Assembly: GCA_017556885.1 (NCBI GenBank)
Contig: JAFYLV010000049.1
Span: 1 to 15,563, forward strand
Source: Clostridia bacterium
GTDB lineage: Bacteria; Bacillota; Clostridia; Oscillospirales; QAMX01
Direction: 5' to 3'
Length of the DNA stretch: 15,563 bases
The translations under genes and the position numbers were made by a program. Below are positions 1 through 7,966 of the stretch, piece after piece (positions within the stretch are counted from its first letter, which is position 1; each line of letters starts with the position of its first letter). The notes below the pieces were generated by a model, which was not told the DNA's origin, ran no database searches, and saw only the letters and a list, made by a program, of their open reading frames with translations.

Positions 1-1758
1 CAAACCGACATGTTTTTTCTCATCAAGGGGTGCATCCGTATCAAATCCTACACCGTCATCCGTAACCGCAACACAAAAATGGGTCGGAGTTTCATACGAA
101 TGGATCTTAACAGTTCCGCCGGTTTCCAGGCGCATCAGGCCGTGCTTGATCGCATTTTCCACAAGGGGTTGCACAGACAATGCAGGCAAAACGAACGCGG
201 TCGCTTCCACATCGTATTCAATACACATATCCGGGAAGCGCACCTTTTCAATATTGATATAATGCTCAACATGTTTAAGTTCTTCTGCAAAGCGAATGGG
301 CGTCACACTGTCAAGCTCGCTGAAATTGCCCCGGAGATACAGGCTGAAGTTTCGTACAAGTTCAAATGCCTTTTGGGGGTCTTTCAGACACATCCGCTCA
401 ATGGTTCCGAGCGTATTGTAAATAAAATGCGGCTGGATCTGCGAGAGCATGATCGAAATGCGGCTTTCCTTCAGTTCCGCCTCTACCATGTTCTTCTCCG
501 CCTGCAGGCGGCTTCTTTGCAGTTCCAGTTCCTTTGCTTTTGCTGCAGCGTTAATATTTCCGGGGATCAGACGAAGCACCAAAAACAAAGCGGCAATAAA
601 CAAAGCAAAGAATATATATTTGGAAACCGAACCACCCACCCAAAAGCCAGCGGCAGTCGCAACCGCATCTGTCTCAAATGCAAGCACCAGCATCGCCAAA
701 CCAATGGGAAGCCAGCGTTCCTTTTTGCCCGATTCTATATATTCTTTTATCAAGCACCCGAGCAATACCGCATTGGCCATACTCTGTGTGATCACCCACG
801 GCAGCCAGGTATCATAGAAATACACATCCGTCAACACGGGCAAAACAAAGTATACACCGCTCAAAACACCCGTTGCAAAGGTCGCAATACAACCGATTCG
901 TTTTGTCCTTTTCAGGAAGCAGGTGATGATCGCCGATACGAACAGCATATAAAACATCATGGAAAAACCAAGAATGCTCGTATTCACAGATCTGAATTCG
1001 CTCCAGAAAGATATGCCGGGCGCACTGTATGCCAAATAAATGCCTGCAGACAGAGTCGCGGCACCAAGCAGCCAGATAATCCGGGTGTTGTGAACATGAA
1101 GCATTAACGAGAACAGTGCAAATCCCAGCAAAACAAAAGCGACGATTACAAAGAACAATCCGATATTCCGCTGGGTTTGGCCGCGGTCCAGCACGCCTCT
1201 TTCAAAATCAATACCTGACCAAAGTGCCATATTGGAAAGCATTTCATCAATTGCCGTCTCGTTTCCAAAGCGATGCGGATTATGAATACGGATCTCAACC
1301 GATGTATCGCTTCCGCTTGACAACATATAACCGGTCCAATACGAACTGCATGCCGAGCTTCCGTACAAAGGATTTTCGATATCGATCATGAAAGGTTCGT
1401 TTTCGCCTTCGCAAATCGTTATGCTGATGTGATTGCTATACAAAGCAATGGGCAAGTCTCCTCGGTAAATACCAACATATTCGCCATCGGGGGTCAGCAT
1501 GTGGAAGTTTCCGCGCAGCGTTACATCCCCTTTTGTCGCGGGAATATGCCCGCCTTCCACAATTTCCTGCCATTGCCCTTCGTCAACACGATACTCCCCA
1601 TAAAACCGAACCTTGGCAACGGATGCGCTGATTGCCTGTGTACTGTTTACATTATTGAACCAAAGCAGCAAAAAAGCAAGCAGCATCAATACAAGAATTC
1701 CCGCCATCGGTAAATGGGACGTATTAAAGATACGAAATCTATTTTTGCACGTTAGCAT
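1..1758 (-). CDS. 7TM sensor histidine kinase, LytS/YesM type (3' end outside window)
   Basis: Inner-membrane two-component sensor; 586 codons are in the window and the C-terminus is cut off. The ATG at 1758 follows a GGAGG eight bases upstream. Residues 18-36 form a signal anchor. Residues 37-197 are an extracytoplasmic domain, probably ligand-sensing, with no motif I can name. Seven hydrophobic helices follow (about 198-222, 227-245, 261-282, 288-308, 318-337, 349-373, 380-398), a 7TMR-DISM-like layout. A charged helix at 404-435, probably coiled-coil, leads to the His_kinase (PF06580) box IQPHFIYN with phospho-acceptor His444. The ATP-binding N box PLVENAIKHG has Asn535 and the G1 box is DDGVGFD (567-573). 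PF06580 kinases normally pair with a LytTR or AraC-type response regulator; none lies in the window, so it would have to be to the left. Ligand unknown. Third positions look less GC-rich than in the genes to the right. Fold and kinase class are sure; the signal is not. Confidence 0.93.
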   Translation of the reverse strand, partial: MLTCKNRFRIFNTSHLPMAGILVLMLLAFLLLWFNNVNSTQAISASVAKVRFYGEYRVDEGQWQEIVEGGHIPATKGDVTLRGNFHMLTPDGEYVGIYRGDLPIALYSNHISITICEGENEPFMIDIENPLYGSSACSSYWTGYMLSSGSDTSVEIRIHNPHRFGNETAIDEMLSNMALWSGIDFERGVLDRGQTQRNIGLFFVIVAFVLLGFALFSLMLHVHNTRIIWLLGAATLSAGIYLAYSAPGISFWSEFRSVNTSILGFSMMFYMLFVSAIITCFLKRTKRIGCIATFATGVLSGVYFVLPVLTDVYFYDTWLPWVITQSMANAVLLGCLIKEYIESGKKERWLPIGLAMLVLAFETDAVATAAGFWVGGSVSKYIFFALFIAALFLVLRLIPGNINAAAKAKELELQRSRLQAEKNMVEAELKESRISIMLSQIQPHFIYNTLGTIERMCLKDPQKAFELVRNFSLYLRGNFSELDSVTPIRFAEELKHVEHYINIEKVRFPDMCIEYDVEATAFVLPALSVQPLVENAIKHGLMRLETGGTVKIHSYETPTHFCVAVTDDGVGFDTDAPLDEKKHVGL

Positions 1759-1838
1759 CCGACGAACCTCCGAAAACGGTTGGCTGTTTATTCATTGCCC
1801 CATAACATACGAGGGGTATTCCGCCTACTCAATATAAC

Positions 1839-1867
1839 AAGATAACATAAACCCTATTAAAAATCAA
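1839..1867 (-). promoter_or_regulatory. Candidate SigA promoter of the sensor kinase
   Basis: On the minus strand TTGATT (1862-1867) and TATCTT (1839-1844) are separated by 17 nt, about 80 nt upstream of the kinase ATG, in an AT-rich stretch. A TGTTATATT extended -10 a few bases downstream is an alternative. The match is partial, so this is tentative. Confidence 0.4.
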
Positions 1868-1928
1868 GTTTATACGCCTGACGCAAAAAGTTTTTCACTC
1901 TCTTTTCGTATTCAATCATAATCCAAAC

Positions 1929-1977
1929 AAAACAGGATCCTCCGAGCATCTTTAGATACTACGAAGAATCCTGTTTT
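1929..1977 (-). terminator. Intrinsic terminator at the end of the left operon
   Basis: The arms AAAACAGGAT (1929-1938) and ATCCTGTTTT (1968-1977) are perfectly complementary over ten pairs and enclose a 29-nt loop region. Read on the minus strand the hairpin ends in a TTTTGTTT tract; read on the plus strand it ends in TTTTT. It lies 19 nt beyond the stop of the broken gene at 1996 and would insulate the sensor kinase from read-through. The long loop makes it weaker than a classic compact terminator. Confidence 0.7.
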
Positions 1978-1995
1978 TCAAGTTTGTAAATTGAA

Positions 1996-2479
1996 TTACC
2001 GAACCGCAGCATGTATCAGCGAACATTTTTCTGTTTTAACCGGTATGCTCAGTCTCGCGCTTTTCAGCAGTGCTTCCGTGCCGGTGGCCCATGAACCCTT
2101 CCAATCAAAAATCTGCAAATGCCCCCATTTTGAGACCGCATGGAGAATCAGCCGCAGGGCAAACTTAATGAAACCATCATATTCCAAGGTCACGATCACA
2201 TTAAGAATTAAATTGCCGCAAAGGGCAGCTGATGCCACCACGACCTTATCTTCTGCAGCTTCCAATATGCGATACTGGCAGTTATGCGGAACATCCTCAC
2301 CGTAACCAATATCCTTCTTAAGTTCAATCGGTCCGGCGAGAAGCTCCTGCCCTTGCGATACAATCGAGGTAGGGAACAAACTTTTTCTCAAAGGTGTAGG
2401 TTCTTCCCCACACATCCACAAGAAAACCGGTTTCTTTTTCCGTGACTTATATATCGGTCCACGGCTCCAACACATTCAT
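1996..2479 (-). pseudogene. Broken glycoside-hydrolase-type gene fragment (GH123/DUF6067-like N-terminal domain)
   Basis: A gene remnant with a GGGGTGA ribosome site and an ATG at 2479 reads MNVLEPWTDI and then hits a TAA at 2447-2449. Past that stop the same frame continues as VDVWGRTYTFEK. The reading then moves to a second frame exactly at a run of five A (2382-2386 on the plus strand) and goes on as SLFPTSIVSQGQELL and, later, VTLEYDGFIKFALRLI and ARLSIPVKTEK. Removing one A joins the two frames smoothly, so I infer one nonsense change and one +1 slip. The joined product, about 160 residues, resembles the beta-sandwich N-terminal domain of GH123/DUF6067-type hydrolases, recalled from memory. 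No catalytic domain follows: translation stops at 1996, just before a terminator. It starts 21 nt after the acetyltransferase gene, so it would be the last cistron of that operon. An intact-looking frame from 2475 (159 codons) exists, but its first 30 or so residues are out of the ancestral frame. Confidence 0.72.
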
Positions 2480-2500
2480 AAGCTCACCCCTTTTGAAGGT

Positions 2501-3727
2501 TTAGAAGCTCTCTACGAGGAAGATCGGCTTTCGATAGAAAAGTGCACAGAAAGGAGCGTCCGGATTGTAGACCTTAACTCCATCGATCCAGTCAAGCTCA
2601 TCCCCTCCGCGGGAACCGGCGTACAGGGGCATCAGGGCAGAGATGGGCATTTCCGCATCGGGAGCATCGCTACCGGGCTTACAGGAAAGCACGGAATTTT
2701 CATCAAACTCAATGCGCCAGCATCCGTCGTTCCAGGGGCACATGGAATCGGTGATCTTAAGCGTCAAAGCACCGGCGCCGCGGGGTCTTAACAGCAGCAT
2801 GGCTTTTTCGAGATCAACGATACGCAGGGATGCGGCAAAGCGCACGGTCTGGCGCACGTCCGTCGTTTCGGGCAGAATTCCAAGCAGGCTCATATTCTCC
2901 GCAAGAGGGAAAATGACCGACTTAAACTGTGACGCAAAGGTTCGCAGGAAGGACAGTATCGCACGAAGCGCCGTCGCATCGGTAAAGCCAACGCCGTTGT
3001 TTGCCATGGGGCCACAGGCCCAAAGCACCTGCTCACCGGAATCCTCACGGCGGGAGAAGGTGATATAGGCGCGGTCTCTCCCCGCATCATCCGACCAAAC
3101 GTAGGTGCGGAAATTGGACTCACAGGGATTTGCACGGCGGTCGGAGGCATAGTCCGCTGCACGACGATCCACGGAGAAGTCAAATTTCTCCAGCATCTTA
3201 CGGTCGATTTCCACCAGAGGCGTGACATTTTCCGCGCCAATCAGCTCACGCACAGATCCGCCGGCATCGTACTTCGCGATGGAGGCAAGAGGAATCCGCC
3301 AGCGGCGGATGGAAGAAATATCCTCATAGCCGAATTTGCGGTAATACGCACGGCTGAAGGGATTGAGAAGGGAGAAAGTCTCTCCCTTTTCCCGCATCTC
3401 CGCAAGCGCTTCGCGGAACATCTCGCGCACGGCACCGAGATTTCGGTATTCCGGTAAAGTAGCGACTCCACCGATACCCGTGGCTCTTGCCGTTTGTCCG
3501 CAAACCCGAAGCTCATAGGGAATGCACTCCATAGTAGAGATCATCTTTCCATCTTCTGTGAATGCGGCATAAATACCGCCGCCTTCCGGAACACGACGCG
3601 TCGGCGTCCCGCTTACGGCCAGCTGATCTGCCGTGGTATTCTCCCGGAAGGACCCGTTGAAAGCTACCGCTTTGACGCGTGCAACGGAGGGCAATTCATC
3701 CCGCGTGATATGTCGGACTGTAATCAT
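2501..3727 (-). CDS. Eis-like GNAT N-acetyltransferase with SCP2-type C-terminal domain
   Basis: A 408-residue acetyl-CoA-dependent N-acetyltransferase of the Eis family, cytoplasmic. The first GNAT domain holds the acetyl-CoA loop VATLPEYRNLGAV (88-100). YYRKFGYE follows at 128-135, where Tyr129 aligns with the general-acid tyrosine of mycobacterial Eis. The middle is a second, degenerate GNAT-like region, and about 300-408 is the sterol-carrier-like domain. The chain ends in Phe408; in Eis the terminal Phe carboxylate takes part in catalysis. Length equals the family norm (about 400). The ATG at 3727 has a strong AAAGGAGAT site and lies 26 nt after recG, so it is probably co-transcribed. 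Eis homologues acetylate aminoglycosides, polyamines or protein lysines, and many clostridial members have no known substrate, so a resistance role should not be assumed. Confidence 0.9.
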   Translation of the reverse strand: MITVRHITRDELPSVARVKAVAFNGSFRENTTADQLAVSGTPTRRVPEGGGIYAAFTEDGKMISTMECIPYELRVCGQTARATGIGGVATLPEYRNLGAVREMFREALAEMREKGETFSLLNPFSRAYYRKFGYEDISSIRRWRIPLASIAKYDAGGSVRELIGAENVTPLVEIDRKMLEKFDFSVDRRAADYASDRRANPCESNFRTYVWSDDAGRDRAYITFSRREDSGEQVLWACGPMANNGVGFTDATALRAILSFLRTFASQFKSVIFPLAENMSLLGILPETTDVRQTVRFAASLRIVDLEKAMLLLRPRGAGALTLKITDSMCPWNDGCWRIEFDENSVLSCKPGSDAPDAEMPISALMPLYAGSRGGDELDWIDGVKVYNPDAPFCALFYRKPIFLVESF

Positions 3728-3753
3728 AATTTATCTCCTTTTATCAGTACATT

Positions 3754-5838
3754 TCAGAGCGTGACAAAGAGATCTGCGGCCCCGCTCGTCGTAAACATTC
3801 GGTTTACCGCCTCATATAGCGGTCTGCTTTCCGGCGCAGAAAGTGACGGATCGATGGAAATATAAGCCTCTGCCGCTTCCGCCGCCGCATGCAGAGTACG
3901 CGTATCTCCGGAGAGAGATGCGATGGAAAGCACCGGCAGACCGTGCTGACGGGAACCAAAGAAATCACCCGGACCCCTTTGGGCAAGATCTGCCTCTGCC
4001 ACCTTGAAGCCGTCATTGGTGGCGCACATGACCTTAAGACGCGCCGCCGCAGTCTCACCTCCGCGGCTTAAAAGCACGCAAAAGGCTTCGTCCGCACCGC
4101 GTCCCACACGGCCTCGCAGCTGATGCAGTTGGGAAAGGCCGAAGCGTTCGGCATTTTCAATCACCATCAGTGTGGCGTTGGGTACATCAACACCAACCTC
4201 TATAACCGTGGTACTCACCAGAATATCGATCTCTCCGGCGCGGAATTTTTCCATAACGGCGGCTTTTTCCGCCGCTTTCAGTCGGCCGTGCATGAGACCG
4301 ACGGAAAGATCGGGAAATGCACGGGTGGAGAGATCCGCAAAATGCTCCGTGACGGGAATCAACCCTTCCGTCATCTCGGATTCCTCGATAATCGGACAGA
4401 CTATATAAACCTGATGTCCGTCCGAAACCTGTTTTCGGATAAAATTCTCGATACGCGGACGCATATCCTCCCCTACGGCGTAGGTTTTGACCGGTTTTCT
4501 GCCGGGAGGGAGCTCATCAATGACGGAGATATCCATATCACCGTACATAACCAGCGCAAGGGTTCTCGGAATGGGAGTTGCAGACATGACCAATGTATGA
4601 GGCGCAAGGTTATCGGCGCCCTTGCCGGAAAGAAGCCCGCGCTGCAGCACGCCGAAGCGGTGCTGCTCATCACATATGGAGAGGCCGAGCCTTGCAAACC
4701 GTACCCGATCCTCCAAGAGCGCGTGAGTACCGATAAGCACGTCAATATCGCCGATGGCTGAGCTTTCAAGGATTCGGCGTTTTTCCGCGGCAGGGGTTGA
4801 GCCAAGTATCAACCCACATTTTATACCAAAGGGTGACAGCAGACGCGAAAAACTTTCCGCATGCTGCCCGGCGATGATCTCCGTTGGAGCAAGCACCGCC
4901 GTCTGGTAACCCGATTTTGCAGCCGCATAGGCACAGGCCGCTGCAACCGTCGTTTTTCCGGAGCCGACATCCCCCTGCAGAAGGCGATTCATGGGGGATG
5001 CGCCGGAGGTCATGTCCCGTAGCGCTTCCTCCACACTCCGCTGTTGCGCCACCGTCGGCCGATACGGAAGATTTGCAAAAAACGGGGATACATCAACCGC
5101 TTTAATGCAAAGGCCACGGGTCGCATTTCCGCGACGCTTGAGCAGAGCCAGTCCTGCCGTCAACACGAAAAGTTCTTCAAACACAAGAGTCTTTCGTGCC
5201 AGAGCCAACTCCTCTTCATCCACCGGACGGTGGATCGCTCGCAGTGCTTCCCGCACCGGCATAAGCGCGTTATTTTTTACCACCGAAGCCGGCAGTGTCT
5301 CCTCAAGCTCCATAAGCGCCATGGGTAGCACACCGTCGATTAGACGGCCGATCTCCCGGCTGGAGATTCCCTCACCGGCCCGGTATACCGGGGTCCAACC
5401 GCCTGTCGGCGGGGAATCCGGATCCGTACGGACAACATCCTCCACGATGATCTCGACTCCGTAGGCGCTTCTCCGAACGGCACCATAAACGCACAGCCAA
5501 TCGCCGCGATGATATTCTCGCGCCCGGTATTCCTGGTTAAAAAAAACAAGGGTCAGGCTGCCGGCGTCATCGGCAGCTCTGATCCTTGTGACAGATGCAG
5601 TTCGGCTCTTACGATAGAGCGTAGGAGCCGCCGTAACGCACACGACCACTGCCGCCTTCTCCCCGTCGGGCAGAAGGGCGGTATCGCGGCGCACACGGCG
5701 ATCCTGAAAAGAACGGGGATAGAAACGGACGAGATCACGGACAGTCGCGATACCAAGCCGCGCAAGGCTTTGGGTTTTCTTTTCGCCCACGCCCCGCAGC
5801 TCACGCACAGACTTGTCAATGTAGCGGATCTCTGACAC
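3754..5838 (-). CDS. recG: ATP-dependent DNA helicase RecG
   Basis: A superfamily 2 helicase that binds stalled forks and Holliday junctions and drives fork reversal. All parts are present in its 694 residues: an N-terminal helix-hairpin-helix-like start (VRELRGVGEKK, 11-21), the OB/wedge domain at about 60-140, Walker A GDVGSGKT (289-296), the RecG-typical DEQH box (390-393), motif III MSATPIPRT (418-426), motif VI QLHQLRGRVGR (570-580) and the C-terminal TRG translocation motif ending RGPGDFFGSRQHG (621-633). The start is a GTG at 5838, chosen because GGAGG lies six bases before it and the product then begins MSEIRYIDKS, as expected. It sits 27 nt after fakA. In Bacillus subtilis yloV and recG are also close, separated by the serine dehydratase genes, which are missing here. 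Intact and typical. Confidence 0.98.
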   Translation of the reverse strand: MSEIRYIDKSVRELRGVGEKKTQSLARLGIATVRDLVRFYPRSFQDRRVRRDTALLPDGEKAAVVVCVTAAPTLYRKSRTASVTRIRAADDAGSLTLVFFNQEYRAREYHRGDWLCVYGAVRRSAYGVEIIVEDVVRTDPDSPPTGGWTPVYRAGEGISSREIGRLIDGVLPMALMELEETLPASVVKNNALMPVREALRAIHRPVDEEELALARKTLVFEELFVLTAGLALLKRRGNATRGLCIKAVDVSPFFANLPYRPTVAQQRSVEEALRDMTSGASPMNRLLQGDVGSGKTTVAAACAYAAAKSGYQTAVLAPTEIIAGQHAESFSRLLSPFGIKCGLILGSTPAAEKRRILESSAIGDIDVLIGTHALLEDRVRFARLGLSICDEQHRFGVLQRGLLSGKGADNLAPHTLVMSATPIPRTLALVMYGDMDISVIDELPPGRKPVKTYAVGEDMRPRIENFIRKQVSDGHQVYIVCPIIEESEMTEGLIPVTEHFADLSTRAFPDLSVGLMHGRLKAAEKAAVMEKFRAGEIDILVSTTVIEVGVDVPNATLMVIENAERFGLSQLHQLRGRVGRGADEAFCVLLSRGGETAAARLKVMCATNDGFKVAEADLAQRGPGDFFGSRQHGLPVLSIASLSGDTRTLHAAAEAAEAYISIDPSLSAPESRPLYEAVNRMFTTSGAADLFVTL

Positions 5839-5865
5839 GGATATCCTCCAAGCGCAAATAAAGAA

Positions 5866-7503
5866 TTACTCGGCGCTGATCATGTAATAGTAAACGGGCT
5901 GACCGCCTTCGACCACGCTGACCTCCGCATCGGGAAGACTGGAGGCAAGCATTTCATCCACAATGACGTTGCGGTCCTCGGTGGCATCCTCACCGCGGTA
6001 GACGGTAAAGAACTCAGCACCTTCAGCGGAGAGGTACTCGATAACGCTGCGCATAGCCGCAGAGAGATCGGATCCGGTATAACACATCTTACCCTCAGCA
6101 AGAGCAAGATAGTCACCCTCGTGGATATCCAGACCGTCAAAGTTGGAATTACGGGCGGCATAGGTGATCTGCGCAGTGCGCACGGCCTTGAACGCCTCGG
6201 TCATGGCCTCGCGGTTATCCTCCGGAGAGGCCTCCAGATCAAAGGCAAGCATGGCGGAAACGCCCTGTGGAATGGTCTTGGTCTCCAGCACGAGCAACTG
6301 CTTTTCCGTCAAAGCACTCACCTGCTGGGCGGCCATAATGATGTTCTTATTATTCGGCAGAACAATGACAATCTCGGCAGGGGTTGCATTGACCGCCTTG
6401 AGAATATCCTCCGTGGAGGGATTCATGGTCTGGCCGCCCTCGACCACCTGATCGGCACCAAGCTCGCGGAAGAGCGCACCGACACCGGCACCGGCACAGA
6501 CAACGGCAAAGCCGTACTTCTTCTCGGGAGCTGCGACGGCAGGTGCGGCATCCACCGGCTGGACCTCGGACATAGAGATCTTTTCGGTGTGCTGCTCCTT
6601 CATGTTTTCGATCTTAATGGAAGTCAGCGGGCCGAACTTCAGGCCTTCTTCGATGGCCTTACCGGGATTGTTGGTATGCACATGGACCTTGATGATCTCA
6701 TCGTCATCCACAACAACGACACAGTCACCGATGGTCTCAAGATAGGCACGCAGACGAAGAGGATCTCCGCTGTCCTGCGCACGCATGACGATAAACTCCG
6801 TGCAGTAGGTGAAGTTGATATCTTTGGTCTCAAAACTGTCAAAGGCATTGGCCGCAGCCTCACCGCCTTCGGCGCTGCACTCGATGGTCTCGCCGCGCAG
6901 AGCCGCAAGGAAGCCCTCCAGCACCAGCACCCAGCCCTGACCGCCGGCATCCACAACACCGGCCTTGGTAAGGACGGGATTCTGGAACTTGGTCTCCGCG
7001 AGAGCTGCACGGCCGGCCTCCAGGGTTGCTGCGCAGACGGCCTCAACATCCTCGGTTTCGGCGGCAACGCGGGCAGCCTCATCGGCGGCAAGACGTGCAA
7101 CCGTCAGAATCGTACCCTCCGCAGGGCGCATAACGGCACCGTAGGCAGCGGTAACACCGTCCTTAAGGGCACGGGCAAAGCGAACACCGTCCGCCTTATC
7201 ACAGTCCTTCAGACCGCGGGCAAAACCGCGGAACAGCAGGGACAGGATAACGCCGGAATTGCCGCGGGCACTGCGCAGCAGCATGGACGCGGTCTTTTCG
7301 GCGACCTTGCCAACGCGCATATCACTGCCGCCGCAAACCTCGCGCGCAGCAGAAGAAATGGTCATGGACATATTCGTTCCCGTATCGCCGTCGGGCACCG
7401 GGAACACATTCAGTTCATTCAGGGGGATCTTGTTATTTTCGACCTGCGCGGCAGCATTTCCGAGCATTTTGCGGAAATCCGCACCGTCAATATACGTCTT
7501 CAA
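5866..7503 (-). CDS. fakA: Fatty acid kinase ATP-binding subunit FakA (DAK2/YloV family)
   Basis: The kinase subunit that phosphorylates fatty acids carried by FakB, feeding exogenous acyl chains into phospholipid synthesis through PlsX/PlsY. The N-terminal DAK2 domain shows NVFPVPDGDTGTNM (32-45, Mg-binding Asp38 and Asp40) and RSARGNSGV (78-85 region), with DAGGQGWVLVLEG at 185-197. The middle domain keeps Cys234, His274 and His276 (KVHVHTNNP), matching the Cys/His/His zinc site reported for this family. A spacer rich in Ala and Pro (about 315-328) leads to the FakB-recognising C-terminal domain (NPSTEDILKA, VLPNNKNI). The 545 residues fit the family. The start is an unusual TTG at 7503 with GGAGG eight bases upstream; I see no better in-frame ATG before the conserved region. 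It lies 17 nt after the Asp23-family gene. No FakB (DegV) gene is in the window, so the lipid carrier is encoded elsewhere. Confidence 0.96.
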   Translation of the reverse strand: MKTYIDGADFRKMLGNAAAQVENNKIPLNELNVFPVPDGDTGTNMSMTISSAAREVCGGSDMRVGKVAEKTASMLLRSARGNSGVILSLLFRGFARGLKDCDKADGVRFARALKDGVTAAYGAVMRPAEGTILTVARLAADEAARVAAETEDVEAVCAATLEAGRAALAETKFQNPVLTKAGVVDAGGQGWVLVLEGFLAALRGETIECSAEGGEAAANAFDSFETKDINFTYCTEFIVMRAQDSGDPLRLRAYLETIGDCVVVVDDDEIIKVHVHTNNPGKAIEEGLKFGPLTSIKIENMKEQHTEKISMSEVQPVDAAPAVAAPEKKYGFAVVCAGAGVGALFRELGADQVVEGGQTMNPSTEDILKAVNATPAEIVIVLPNNKNIIMAAQQVSALTEKQLLVLETKTIPQGVSAMLAFDLEASPEDNREAMTEAFKAVRTAQITYAARNSNFDGLDIHEGDYLALAEGKMCYTGSDLSAAMRSVIEYLSAEGAEFFTVYRGEDATEDRNVIVDEMLASSLPDAEVSVVEGGQPVYYYMISAE

Positions 7504-7520
7504 AACTGCTTCCTCCGTGT

Positions 7521-7868
7521 TTACTTAGCCGTTACGGCTTCTACATAGATCCGTACGCCGGCCACCTTAACACCGGTGTATTTTTCCACGAGATAACGAA
7601 CCTCGCTGCGGATAGACCGGCAGACAGCCTGCATGTTGACGCCGCTGGCCATGGCGATACGCAGGACAATACGGACCGCACCGTCCTCAAAAAAGACCTG
7701 CACGCCCTTACGGGTGGGAGTCTTCTTCGTTACGGCGAGTAAGCTATCCGCAAGACCGGGATTGCACAGCTCGCGCACACCAAAGCAGTTCGCCGCAGCA
7801 TAGGCTGCGATCTTTGCAAAGACATCGGAAGAGATGTCAATCAGTCCTCTTTCGGTTTTAAATCTCAT
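7521..7868 (-). CDS. Asp23/Gls24 family protein (YloU-like)
   Basis: A small (115-residue) cytoplasmic Asp23/Gls24 protein. The family signatures are visible: ERGLIDISSDVFAKIAAYAA near the start, a central strand segment VFFEDGAVRIVLRIAMASGVNM, and the end VRYLVEKYTGVKVAGVRIYVEAV. It has no signal peptide or membrane helix. Family members are linked to envelope stress and, in staphylococci, are held at the membrane by a partner that I do not see here. Placement directly before fakA (17 nt) copies the yloU-yloV pair found throughout Bacillota and supports co-expression. The ATG at 7868 has GGAGG four bases upstream. It is probably the first cistron of a transcript from the promoter at 7918-7953. 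Confidence 0.93.
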   Translation of the reverse strand: MRFKTERGLIDISSDVFAKIAAYAAANCFGVRELCNPGLADSLLAVTKKTPTRKGVQVFFEDGAVRIVLRIAMASGVNMQAVCRSIRSEVRYLVEKYTGVKVAGVRIYVEAVTAK

Positions 7869-7917
7869 AAATCCTCCATCTCCGTTTCCGTATGATGTTT
7901 GATGGACATACGTTTAC

Positions 7918-7953
7918 AATATATATTTTACTACATTTTCCCGCAAGAATCAA
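7918..7953 (-). promoter_or_regulatory. Candidate SigA promoter(s) for the Asp23-fakA-recG operon
   Basis: Two overlapping minus-strand pairings fit, both with 17-nt spacers: TTGATT (7948-7953) with TAAAAT (7925-7930), and TTGCGG (7941-7946) with TATATT (7918-7923). They lie 50-85 nt before the Asp23 ATG, in the only sizeable gap (98 nt) of the left arm. No terminator is visible between the binding-protein stop and this site, so read-through from upstream is also likely. Confidence 0.6.
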
Positions 7954-7966
7954 GCCCTGACGGGAT

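Noticed and set aside
10..1107. 365-codon plus-strand open frame opposite the sensor kinase
   Set aside because: The minus strand encodes clear kinase boxes and membrane helices here; the plus-strand product has no recognisable domain.
6121..7548. 475-codon plus-strand open frame opposite fakA
   Set aside because: Shadow of fakA; low-complexity Gly/His/Leu composition and no ribosome site.
7938..7962. CCCG...CGGG inverted pair between the binding-protein gene and the Asp23 gene, considered as a terminator
   Set aside because: Only a four- to five-pair stem and no T-run on the minus strand; it overlaps the promoter candidate instead.
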